DNA of 64,000 bases, taken from the NCBI RefSeq assembly GCF_016924655.1, contig NZ_JAFFJU010000003.1, forward strand, positions 1 through 64,000, in the 5' to 3' direction. The notes below the pieces were generated by a model. That model saw nothing but the letters and a program-made list of their open reading frames with translations. It did not search any database and was not told the DNA's origin. This stretch comes from Sphingomonas arenae (GTDB lineage: Bacteria; Pseudomonadota; Alphaproteobacteria; Sphingomonadales; Sphingomonadaceae). Position numbers and translations under genes: made by a program. Below, piece after piece: positions 52,836-60,354 of this stretch (its first letter is position 1; the number at the start of each line of letters is the position of its first letter).

Positions 52836-53677
52836 GCCGCCACCCGCGCAGCCTTCGCCGGACGTTCGTCACCCCGGAAGGCATCGACCTTCGGCTGGAG
52901 CTCGGGTCGGCGGGCGCCCGCGCGGGCGCCTTCCTGATAGACGCGATCCTGATCCTGGTCGTGCTGGTGCTGCTGACGATCGGAGCGCTCATGCTGGCGT
53001 TCGCGTCGGCAGGCGAGTTCGTGATGATGCTCTGGCTGATCGGCTTCTTCGTCCTTCGCAACGGCTGGTTCACGCTGTTCGAAATGGGCAGCCGGGGCGC
53101 GACGCCCGGCAAGCGCCTGATGAAGCTGCGTGTTGTCGCCCGAGATGGAGCCCGGCTGACGGGCGCGGCCGTGGTGGCCCGCAACGCCATGCGGGAGATC
53201 GAGGTGTTCCTGCCGCTGTCCTTCCTTGTGTCGAGGACCGTGGAAGGGACCGCCGACGCCGCCCTGACCATTGCCAGCCTGGGGTGGAGCGGCATCTTCC
53301 TGTTCTTCCCGTTGTTCAACCGCGACCGGTTGCGGGTCGGCGATCTGGTGGCGGGGACCTGGGTGGTGGTGACCGGCAGGGCCCGCCTGTCCTACGACCT
53401 GGTGGGCGCCGCCCCAGCCCAACGGCGGACCTTCGGCGATGCCGCGCTTAATCTGTACGGCATCTACGAATTGCAGACGCTGGAACAGGTTCTGCGGGAG
53501 GAGAATCCGGCTACGCTTTCCAACGTCGCGAACATGATCCGCAGCAAGGCGGACATCCCGGATGATGGCGACGACCACGGGTTCCTGACCGACTATTACG
53601 CCGCACTGTGCGCTCGACTGGAGGCGAATCTGCTGGTGGGCCGTCGGCGGGAAACCAAGTTCGACCCGGTCGCCTAG
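52832..53677 (+). CDS. RDD family membrane protein
   Basis: 281 aa. RDD domain (about 15-165): RLELGSAGARAGAFLIDAIL with the R-x-x-D signature and the block EMGSRGATPGKRLMKLRVVA. Three to four transmembrane helices, then a cytosolic tail with many acidic residues. ATG 52832 overlaps the SpoIIM-like stop (ATGA), closing the six-gene operon. The 3' end overlaps the convergent OmpA-like gene by 4 nt. Confidence 0.9.
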   Translation: MSRHPRSLRRTFVTPEGIDLRLELGSAGARAGAFLIDAILILVVLVLLTIGALMLAFASAGEFVMMLWLIGFFVLRNGWFTLFEMGSRGATPGKRLMKLRVVARDGARLTGAAVVARNAMREIEVFLPLSFLVSRTVEGTADAALTIASLGWSGIFLFFPLFNRDRLRVGDLVAGTWVVVTGRARLSYDLVGAAPAQRRTFGDAALNLYGIYELQTLEQVLREENPATLSNVANMIRSKADIPDDGDDHGFLTDYYAALCARLEANLLVGRRRETKFDPVA

Positions 53678-54099
53678 CGCATCAGGCGGATCTCCACCCG
53701 GCGGTTCTGCGGTTCGCGAACCCCGTCTGCCGTCGGAATGAGCGGGCGGCTCTCGCCGAGTGCCTGGACGGTGATGGCCGTGGACGGAATGCCGTGGCTC
53801 GACAGCCAGTCACCCACGGCCATGGACCGCAGGCGAGAAGCGCGCAGATTGGCCGAGGAAGGTCCGGACAGGTCCGCGTGTCCCGATAGGATCACGCGTC
53901 GAAACGCGCCGGTTTTCCACCCGGAGATCACCTGTTCGAGAGCCGCGGCGGAATCACGTGTGATTGCCGCCTTGCTGCTGTCGAAAAAGAGAAGCGTCGG
54001 ACAGGGCTCTCCGGCGGCGACCGCGATCAGTCCGCCGGCACAAGATCCGGGAGCAATTGGAGGAGCCTGCGCGATCAGCGCGGCGAGGAGGAGGGACAT
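53674..54099 (-). CDS. OmpA-like peptidoglycan-binding domain protein
   Basis: 141 aa: short signal peptide (MSLLLAALIAQAPPIA) and a single OmpA C-terminal-like domain, with LLFFDSSKAAITRDSAAALE, ILSGHADLSGPSSANLRASR and the ending NRRVEIRLMR. The diaminopimelate-contacting D and R residues appear present. No beta-barrel. Likely periplasmic and peptidoglycan-associated. Convergent with the RDD gene. Confidence 0.88.
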   Translation of the reverse strand: MSLLLAALIAQAPPIAPGSCAGGLIAVAAGEPCPTLLFFDSSKAAITRDSAAALEQVISGWKTGAFRRVILSGHADLSGPSSANLRASRLRSMAVGDWLSSHGIPSTAITVQALGESRPLIPTADGVREPQNRRVEIRLMR

Positions 54100-54144
54100 A
54101 GGGCGCGGGCCTTATCGCCCAGTGCGCCGAGGCGCCAGAGGCCG

Positions 54145-54291
54145 TCAGACGACGGCTGCGCGACCTTCATATTCGGCGGCGCGAGCTGCGAATTGCTGCG
54201 CCAGCTTGGCGTGCCACTCCCGCGCGTTCTCCGTAATCGCCCGCTGCGCGGCCATCCGTTCTTCGGCAGCACGGCGATGGTAGTAACGCAT
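54145..54291 (-). CDS. Small helical protein, 48 aa
   Basis: ATG 54291 follows GGAG by 6 nt; stop TGA at 54145. The protein MRYYHRRAAEERMAAQRAIT followed by AREWHAKLAQQFAARAAEYE is a single long amphipathic helix rich in Ala, Arg and Glu. It shares the YY/F-RRA-EE-A and H-KLA-Q/RY pattern with the short proteins at 26406-26829. Function unknown. Confidence 0.65.
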   Translation of the reverse strand: MRYYHRRAAEERMAAQRAITENAREWHAKLAQQFAARAAEYEGRAAVV

Positions 54292-54454
54292 GTTCGACTC
54301 CACGGGCGCACCTCCCCAGGTCCACAGGTCCAGACGCTACTCTCTCCAGCGAACCTTGCAGAATGGTTAATATCCACATCCCTGTTCGACCCTGTCCCGA
54401 GGCGGCACAGGAGTGAGGTTTCGAAGTGACAGCTGGCTCAAATCAGATCATCGT

Positions 54455-54480
54455 TGAAACCTAACGACTCATCGCCCGTT
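54455..54480 (+). promoter_or_regulatory. Possible EcfG (general stress) promoter
   Basis: GAAAC (54456-54460), 16-nt spacer, CGTT (54477-54480), close to the GGAAC-N16/17-CGTT consensus of the alphaproteobacterial general stress sigma factor, 31 nt before the start of the zinc-ribbon-like gene. One mismatch in the -35. Confidence 0.25.
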
Positions 54481-54511
54481 CTCCACTTCAACCGGGTTGA
54501 AGGAACTGAAC

Positions 54512-54754
54512 ATGCTGACGTCGAACACGACTGGCCGCAAAGCGTTCGATCCCGCCGTTCGGGGCTATCATGCGGTGTACCGCGAGGATGCCGTGAACCA
54601 CTGCCCGGGCTGCGGCCGGACCCACTGGCTGATTGGCCGGATGCTCGCCGAGTGCGGTTTCTGTGGGACGGCTCTGCCGCTCAGCGATGGCTATTTCCGT
54701 GGTGCCGGCTCCGTCCATCGCGGCCGTCCGGCAATCGTTTCCCGCGCCGCTTAG
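54512..54754 (+). CDS. Small zinc-ribbon-like protein
   Basis: 80 aa from ATG 54512 (AAGGAAC upstream). Two C-x2-C pairs, NHCPGCGRTHWLIGR and AECGFCGTALPLSD, form a likely zinc ribbon. Such small proteins are frequent in sphingomonads; function unknown. A possible stress promoter lies just upstream. Confidence 0.75.
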   Translation: MLTSNTTGRKAFDPAVRGYHAVYREDAVNHCPGCGRTHWLIGRMLAECGFCGTALPLSDGYFRGAGSVHRGRPAIVSRAA

Positions 54755-54803
54755 GGAACAGCCCTTATTCTGACTACGGGCGGAATGGCCTATAGTCACG
54801 CGC

Positions 54804-55136
54804 ATGAAACGACTCCTGTTCGTCGCCGCGCTGTCGCTTGCAGTACCTGCATGGGCAGCGTCTCTGGGGCTGGTCAACCGGACGGGTGAAGCGATTGCCG
54901 GAACCTCCATCCGGCCGACCGACGGCAAGGCGGGATGGCAGCCGCTCGCAGGAGCGCAGGCCGACGGCGCACGTGTTTCGATCGACGTGTCGACCGATGC
55001 GCAATGCGCCTTCGATATCCGTGCCCGTCTCTCGAGCGGGAAGGAACTGGTCTACTCGGGCGTCAACCTTTGTGAGACCAGCGCCGTGACGCTGAACCGG
55101 CGGGCCGACGGAACGACCTGGGTCGACTACGACTGA
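54804..55136 (+). CDS. Hypothetical secreted protein
   Basis: 110 aa. Signal peptide MKRLLFVAALSLAVPAWAAS, then a small beta-sandwich-like domain (LGLVNRTGEAIAGTSIRPTD) with two cysteines (AQCAFD and NLCETS) that may pair. The ending TTWVDYD is typical of small periplasmic domains. No family name recalled. The 3' end overlaps the reading frame of the opposite gene by 74 nt. Confidence 0.75.
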   Translation: MKRLLFVAALSLAVPAWAASLGLVNRTGEAIAGTSIRPTDGKAGWQPLAGAQADGARVSIDVSTDAQCAFDIRARLSSGKELVYSGVNLCETSAVTLNRRADGTTWVDYD

Positions 55137-55410
55137 ACCGACGTGCAGGCGCTGACGCGAGCGCGAGCCTTGCGGCAACCGGTCGCTTCGACACGGAGTC
55201 GAGTAGCTTTGCTCCTGCGATGAACACCACGCCTGTGCAGAGGGCGAAGAACAGCCAACCCACTGTGCCGGGATAGACCTCCAGGTAGTACTTGCCGCGC
55301 TCGACGGCGCCCAAGGCGATGGCCCAGATGACCAGCCACGCCTCCCAGCGCGTCTTGATCGTGAACAGCCGCCCCAGTTTGCGGATAAAACGCGGTGTAT
55401 GCATCGCCAT
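55063..55410 (-). CDS. Small membrane protein with doubtful C-terminal tail
   Basis: 115 aa. The first 75 residues look conserved: FIRKLGRLFTIKTRWEAWLV, two transmembrane helices, and YYLEVYPGTVGWLFFALCTG. The last 40 (SKRPVAARLALASAPARRFS and on) are basic, low-complexity and lie over the 3' end of the opposite secreted-protein gene, so a frameshift or late mutation of the stop is possible. On its strand a TTGACA (55481-55476) precedes the start by 66 nt as candidate -35. Confidence 0.6.
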   Translation of the reverse strand: MAMHTPRFIRKLGRLFTIKTRWEAWLVIWAIALGAVERGKYYLEVYPGTVGWLFFALCTGVVFIAGAKLLDSVSKRPVAARLALASAPARRFSRSRPRSFRRPAGSASRRWSHKG

Positions 55411-55443
55411 TGGTTAAGCAATGCACGTGCCAACCGCGAAGTT

Positions 55444-55470
55444 CCGCCATTTTCGTGTTAACGATGGCGG
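55444..55470. repeat. Inverted repeat upstream of the small membrane protein
   Basis: CCGCCAT (55444-55450) and ATGGCGG (55464-55470) around a 13-nt AT-rich loop. It lies downstream of astB and upstream of the minus-strand gene ending at 55063; may serve as astB terminator or operator. Confidence 0.35.
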
Positions 55471-55534
55471 TTAAATGTCAATTAACTCGACAGGCGTAAA
55501 CGCGCTGAGCTGCTGCTTGGGTTATGAAGTGCGT

Positions 55535-56788
55535 TCAGCGAAGCTCGGAGAGATCCAGAGCTCCGAGCAGGGCCGTACGGGCGGCTTCAATTTGCGAAAC
55601 GAGCCGCGGGTCGGCGAGTTCGTCCGGATGGATGCTTTCCGGCCACTCGCGGCTGATGACGTCCTTGAGGCGGTCGAGCTTGACTTCATCCACGAGGAAG
55701 CGCGGATCGACGGTTGCGGGGTCGGCGACGACCCGGAGGCGCAAGCACGCCGGGCCGCCCCCGTTCGCCATGGACTGGCGCACGTCCACGACTTCGACCC
55801 GGCGGATTGCGCCGTTCCCCGCGAGGTGCCGTTGCAGCCAGGCCCATACCGAAGGGGTCTCGCGCGCTTCTTCCGGCACAATCAAGGTCGTCCGTCCGTC
55901 GGGCGGTGTCACGAGCTGCGCGTTGAACAGATAGGAGCGGATGGCATCATCGAGGCTCACCTCCGCCGCGGCGACTTCGACATATTCGAGAGACGGGAAC
56001 CGGGAGGACAGCTCCCCCAGGAAGCCGCCCTTGTCCTCAAAGGCCCGTTCGTGCGCGAAGAGGACGCGCTCGTTCGCCACCGCGACCACGTCGTTGTGGA
56101 ACGCGCCGGCGGCGATCGCCTCTTCGGACTGCTGCACGAACAGGGTGCGCTCGGGATCGAGCCGGTGGCGGCGGGCAATGGCCTTGAACGCCTCGAGGTG
56201 CTGCCGTGCGGGGAACGGACCACCGGAGAGGCCGTAGACGAAGACCTCCACGCCCGGCTGCCCATGTTGCTCGGTCAGGCGCATGAAGTTGGCCGCGCCC
56301 TCGTCGCCAAAGGCGGGCGGCACCGGGCCATGCACGGCGAAGTGTCGCTCGTCCCGGAAGGCGACCCTCAGCTGGGCCAGCGTGGCGTGCCACTCATGGC
56401 TGCGGTGGGGCATGGTACGAAGATTGGCGACTGTCAGGTGTGTCCGGCCATCCGCCGTGTCCGGCGCAGGTGACACGGTGGCCGCGTTCGCCGCCCACAT
56501 GCTGGAGGCGGACATGGCGTTGGCCCGAAGTCCGGGTTCGGCCCGTTCCAGGGTGGTTCCGAGCTCCGCCAGCCACTGGTGGGCAGGACGCGGCTGGGGA
56601 ACGAACAGTCCCTGATGCAGTCCTAGCCGCAGGTTGGCGCGCATCTTCTCCAGCCCCTGCAGCGCAGCGGCACGGGGGTGCGACACCTGGCGGGCATTGC
56701 GGGCGGAGGCGAGGTTGCCGAGGCTGAGGCCCGCGTAATTGTGACTGGGGCCGACCACCCCGTCGAAGTTGATTTCCACCAGCGACAT
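55535..56788 (-). CDS. astB: N-succinylarginine dihydrolase
   Basis: 417 aa; converts succinylarginine to succinylornithine + CO2 + 2 NH3 (second step of the AST pathway). Starts VEINFDGVVGPSHNYAGLSL, the family hallmark. The catalytic cysteine lies in SMANGGGPACLRLRVV and the histidine in GAFHNDVVAVAN. Its ATG overlaps the astA stop by 1 nt. Full length; last gene of the unit. No astC, astD or astE in the window. Confidence 0.94.
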   Translation of the reverse strand: MSLVEINFDGVVGPSHNYAGLSLGNLASARNARQVSHPRAAALQGLEKMRANLRLGLHQGLFVPQPRPAHQWLAELGTTLERAEPGLRANAMSASSMWAANAATVSPAPDTADGRTHLTVANLRTMPHRSHEWHATLAQLRVAFRDERHFAVHGPVPPAFGDEGAANFMRLTEQHGQPGVEVFVYGLSGGPFPARQHLEAFKAIARRHRLDPERTLFVQQSEEAIAAGAFHNDVVAVANERVLFAHERAFEDKGGFLGELSSRFPSLEYVEVAAAEVSLDDAIRSYLFNAQLVTPPDGRTTLIVPEEARETPSVWAWLQRHLAGNGAIRRVEVVDVRQSMANGGGPACLRLRVVADPATVDPRFLVDEVKLDRLKDVISREWPESIHPDELADPRLVSQIEAARTALLGALDLSELR

Positions 56789-57804
56789 CAGCGGGACACC
56801 GCCAGGACCGCGTCGCCTGGCTTGACCTCGAGCAGGTCCGCGGTCTGCTGGTCGATCGCGAGACCCTCCGTGCCCACGCGCCGCACCTCGGCCATTACGG
56901 CCCGGAACTGCTTCAGGCGTCCGGTGGCGAGCAGCATCTTCATTGGGCCCCCTTCACCGACCTCCGCGATGACCTCCTCGGTCGATTCCCGCACGGTGCG
57001 GACCTGGTCCGTCTTGGCAACCACCGTTGGGCCCCCGTCGAAAATGTCGATATACCGGTCGAAGCTGAAGCCTTCGGCTTCCAGCATGCGCAGCGCCGCG
57101 CGGCCGGTGGGATGCGGCTGGCCCATGACGGCCTTGGCGCTTTCGGGCAGCAGGGCGACGTAGATCGGTGTCTTTGGCATCAGGTCGGCGATAAAGTGGG
57201 TGCCATGAACGGCGTTGAACTCGTCCGCTTCGGGGAAGCTCATGTCGAAGAACCGGCCGGCGAGCGCATCCCAGAAGGGCGAGTTGCCGGCATCGTCCAT
57301 GACACCGCGCAGTTCCGCGAGAACCCGCTCGCCGAAGCGCTCCCGGTGCTGGCGGATGAAGAGATAGCGGCTCCGGGCGAGAAGCATCCCCCAGCCCCCG
57401 GCTCGCATGGCCGGGTGCAGGAACAGTCCGCCGACCTCGCTGGAGCCCTCCAGGTCGGTCGTCAGGGTCAGCATCTGGTTGCGGAAGGTCTTGCCGAGCT
57501 CCGGGCTCCACTGGGTGAGGGTGCTGAGGTGATAGGAATAGAAGGCCTGGGTGACACCCACTTGCCCGAAGACCTGGCAGGTTCCCCGGATGACGTTCGC
57601 TTGCGGGTCCTCCAGCACGAAGATGTAGCAGTCGTTCCCCTGGCGCTCCTCCGCCTTGGCGAAGGCCTCCTCCGATCGCGCCAGCTTCTCGACGATCGTG
57701 CCCTTGTCCGCCGGCAGGTTGGTGAACCCGCCGCCAGTCAGCTTGGCCATTTCGTAGATGGCGTCGAAGTCTTCCGGCTCGGCCGGACGTATGCGGAAAC
57801 TCAT
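56788..57804 (-). CDS. astA: Arginine N-succinyltransferase
   Basis: 338 aa; transfers succinyl from succinyl-CoA to arginine (first AST step). Characteristic parts: GGGFTNLPADKGTIVEKLAR, LFLHPAMRAGGWGMLLARSR, MSFPEADEFNAVHGTHFIAD and LLPESAKAVMGQPHPTGRAA. It overlaps the upstream M20 hydrolase gene by 4 nt and astB by 1 nt. Together with cphB/iaaA it gives a route from stored cyanophycin arginine to glutamate. Confidence 0.94.
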   Translation of the reverse strand: MSFRIRPAEPEDFDAIYEMAKLTGGGFTNLPADKGTIVEKLARSEEAFAKAEERQGNDCYIFVLEDPQANVIRGTCQVFGQVGVTQAFYSYHLSTLTQWSPELGKTFRNQMLTLTTDLEGSSEVGGLFLHPAMRAGGWGMLLARSRYLFIRQHRERFGERVLAELRGVMDDAGNSPFWDALAGRFFDMSFPEADEFNAVHGTHFIADLMPKTPIYVALLPESAKAVMGQPHPTGRAALRMLEAEGFSFDRYIDIFDGGPTVVAKTDQVRTVRESTEEVIAEVGEGGPMKMLLATGRLKQFRAVMAEVRRVGTEGLAIDQQTADLLEVKPGDAVLAVSR

Positions 57805-59009
57805 GCGGCCTCCTGGGCGAGGCGCAGGATGGTGAGGGCGGACAGGGCCGCGCGCTCGGCGAGGCTCTCGACGATCAGATATTCCTCCATGCTGTGGATC
57901 TTGCCACCGCGCACGCCCATCGTGTCGACCACGGGCACGCCGCAGGCCGCGATGTTGTTGCCGTCGCAGACGCCGCCAGACGGTTGCCAGCGGATCGGCT
58001 GGCCGAGGTCGGCGCCAGCCTGGCCGACGAGCTGGAACAGCTTCTCGGCTTCTGGGGTGAGTGGTTTGGGCGGGCGTCCGAAGCCGCCATGCGCGCGGAT
58101 CCCGACGTCGTGCGCGGCGGCTACCGCCTGCACGGCATTGTCGATTGCCTGCTGCGCTGCGTCCTGAAGCTCCATCGTGCCGGGCCGCAGGTTGACCCGC
58201 AGCACCGCATGATCGGGAACCACGTTGTTGGGTCCTCCGCCGTCCAACTTGGCGACGTTCACGCTGAGTCCGGGCGCTTTCGCCGAGGATAGGCGCAAGG
58301 CAAGGTCGGCGGCGGCGACCACGGCGTTTCGGCCGTCTTCGGGGTTGCGACCGGCATGCGCCGACCGACCCGTGATCACGAAGCTGAAGTTCCCGCTTCC
58401 GGGACGGGAGCTGGCAAGAGTTCCGTCCGGGAGGGCGGCGGGTTCATAGGTAAGGGCGGCCCGCTTTCCTAAGGCGGCTGCAGCCAGCAGCGCAGCGGAG
58501 CCGGGCGACCCGACCTCTTCGTCGGAGTTGATCACGACCTCATAACCGAGGCGGGCTGCCAGTGGGCTGGACTCCACCGCCCGCAGTGCCGCGAGCATGA
58601 CCGCCAATCCGCCCTTCATGTCGGCGACGCCCGGACCGCCGAGCACGCCGTCCTCTATCCAGGCCAGATGCTGGAAAGGGTGGTCGGAGGCGTAAACCGT
58701 GTCCATGTGGCCGGTGAACAGCAACTGCATCGGAGCATCCGGCCGAACCTTGAGGTGCAGGTTGCGGCCATGGGCGATGTCGCGGACAGCTCCGCTCGGC
58801 TCCACCGCGGTGACCGGGGTTGGGTCGAGCAGCTTGAGTTCGCCGGAAAGGTGAGAAAAGGCGTCGGCCAGTGCGGCCGCGACCTGTGCGAGGCCGTCGA
58901 GGTTCGTCGACCCGCTGTTGATCGCCGCCCACGACTGGACCTCGGCCAGCATCGGCTCGGCGGCGATCTGCGCGAGGGTGTCGCGTTCGGTAGAGCTCAG
59001 TTCCCCCAT
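57801..59009 (-). CDS. M20 family metallohydrolase of the ast operon
   Basis: 402 aa. M20 dinuclear-zinc hydrolase: FTGHMDTVYASDHPF, GVADMKGGLAVMLAALRAVE with the bridging aspartate, and the catalytic E-E pair in VINSDEEVGSPGS; the dimerisation domain is about 180-290. ATG 59009 preferred (a TTG at 59015 is open). The stop overlaps the astA start by 4 nt. It could replace AstE (succinylglutamate desuccinylase, a different fold) or act on another acylated amino acid; substrate unknown. Confidence 0.85.
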   Translation of the reverse strand: MGELSSTERDTLAQIAAEPMLAEVQSWAAINSGSTNLDGLAQVAAALADAFSHLSGELKLLDPTPVTAVEPSGAVRDIAHGRNLHLKVRPDAPMQLLFTGHMDTVYASDHPFQHLAWIEDGVLGGPGVADMKGGLAVMLAALRAVESSPLAARLGYEVVINSDEEVGSPGSAALLAAAALGKRAALTYEPAALPDGTLASSRPGSGNFSFVITGRSAHAGRNPEDGRNAVVAAADLALRLSSAKAPGLSVNVAKLDGGGPNNVVPDHAVLRVNLRPGTMELQDAAQQAIDNAVQAVAAAHDVGIRAHGGFGRPPKPLTPEAEKLFQLVGQAGADLGQPIRWQPSGGVCDGNNIAACGVPVVDTMGVRGGKIHSMEEYLIVESLAERAALSALTILRLAQEAA

Positions 59010-59123
59010 GCCCAAGCGCTCTAGCGGGAGCGAACGGGGAAGGCGAGAGGGGCCACGGTCGTCATTCCCGCGAACGCGAACCCATCTGCGAACCCTTCGA
59101 CTTGCGGCGGCTTCAGGAATTGG

Positions 59124-59143
59124 ACTCCCGCCTCCGCGGGAGT
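59124..59143. repeat. Hairpin repeat of the ATTCCCGC type, copy 2
   Basis: ACTCCCGC-CTCC-GCGGGAGT followed by GACGG, with a degraded half (GTCATTCCCGCG) at 59060. Related to the element at 42932-42951. Confidence 0.65.
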
Positions 59144-59148
59144 GACGG

Positions 59149-59622
59149 TTATCTGAGATGCTCCGCCCAATGGTCGATCAGGCAGCGGTAGAGATCGCGT
59201 TTGAAGGGCACGATGATCCCGGGAAGCTCAGCCGCCTCGATCCACTTCCAGTCGCAGAACTCCGGGTGAGCAGTTGCGATGTTCACGTCCATGTTCCGGC
59301 CCAGGAACCGGCACAGGAACCAGTCCTGCTCCTGCCCGCGCCACTTCCCGCCCCAGAGTTTCGGCTGCAGGTCATCGGGGAGGTCGTAGCGCAGGCGCTC
59401 CGGGTGATCGGCGATGCGCTCCACCAGGTGAGGCGGAATCCCGGTCTCTTCTTCCAGTTCGCGCAAGGCCGTCGCCCAAGGCTGTTCGCCCTTGTCGATC
59501 CCGCCCTGCGGCATCTGCCAGGCCTCGTCCGTGTTATCGATCCGGCGCCCGACCCAGACCTTGCGGTCGGTGTTGATCAGCATGACGCCCACGCCGCGGC
59601 GGTACAGTGGCTCTTCGCTCAT
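59149..59622 (-). CDS. rppH: RNA pyrophosphohydrolase (Nudix)
   Basis: 157 aa, usual length for RppH/NudH. The Nudix box at residues 40-62 reads GGIDKGEQPWATALRELEEE followed by TGI. Flanking family segments: YRRGVGVMLINTDRKVWVGR, DEAWQMPQ and WGGKWRGQEQDWFLCRFLG. It removes pyrophosphate from 5' triphosphate RNA and so starts mRNA decay. ATG 59622 begins the conserved region. Monocistronic after a REP-like hairpin. Confidence 0.93.
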   Translation of the reverse strand: MSEEPLYRRGVGVMLINTDRKVWVGRRIDNTDEAWQMPQGGIDKGEQPWATALRELEEETGIPPHLVERIADHPERLRYDLPDDLQPKLWGGKWRGQEQDWFLCRFLGRNMDVNIATAHPEFCDWKWIEAAELPGIIVPFKRDLYRCLIDHWAEHLR

Positions 59623-59701
59623 CCCTGGGTCCATGCGAGTTGGGGAGCGACGAAGCAATCCGGTTCCGCAACCGGAGTTCTTCGCGCTCCCCAGGGACCG
59701 C

Positions 59702-60250
59702 TTAGTAGGTCGTCGTTGCCGCGCGGCTGCGCGAAGAGTTGTGACCACCAGCGCGGAACAGGATGTCTTCGGCCCGGTCGCGCGACAGGTTGGCGCGGTC
59801 GGGGTCGACGGAGACGAACACGCCGCCGTTGTTGATGCGCTCGTGATAGTAGCCCGCGTCCTCATCGCTTACGCCATGCTTTGTGAGGATGTCGCTGAGG
59901 CCGCCGGCTGCGGCGCCGATGGCCGTGCCGGTCAGGGCAGCGCCGCCGATGGCGGACTGGGCGATGGCGCCGGCTGCCGCGAGCGGGCCCACGCCCGGGA
60001 TCGCGAGGGCGGCGACGCCTAGCAGCGCACCGATGCCCGATCCGGCGGCAGCCTTGGACAGGAAGCTCGCGGGCTCGTCACCATCGTTGTCGACCCGGTC
60101 GCCACTGCCCGTCGTTTCGGTGGTCTCGCCCTCGTGGCGGCCGATGATGGAGATGGCGTCGTTCCCCACGCCTGCGGCCCGCAGTTCGGATACGGCGCGC
60201 TCCGCTTCCGAGTAGTTGTCGAAGACCGCAGATACGATGTTGCCTTGCAT
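59702..60250 (-). CDS. Glycine-zipper-like stress protein
   Basis: 182 aa. N-terminal ferredoxin-like domain MQGNIVSAVFDNYSEAERAV ending near residue 45, an acidic linker, a hydrophobic glycine/alanine-rich stretch (about 70-130: GSGIGALLGVAALAIPGVGP and GTAIGAAAGGLSDILTKHGV) and a C-terminal GYYHERINNGGVFVSVD domain. This is the layout of the DUF1269/general-stress-17M-like proteins. Probably membrane-associated. ATG 60250; the open frame further upstream is not used. Confidence 0.85.
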   Translation of the reverse strand: MQGNIVSAVFDNYSEAERAVSELRAAGVGNDAISIIGRHEGETTETTGSGDRVDNDGDEPASFLSKAAAGSGIGALLGVAALAIPGVGPLAAAGAIAQSAIGGAALTGTAIGAAAGGLSDILTKHGVSDEDAGYYHERINNGGVFVSVDPDRANLSRDRAEDILFRAGGHNSSRSRAATTTY

Positions 60251-60354
60251 TTTGAATCTCCCGCGCCGGGCGACACGTGTCCCGGCACCGCAACAAGCGA
60301 ATCGACGCCTCCGAGGTTCCGCGTCGGGGACGGTCGACGCAGCGCTTCTCCTGC

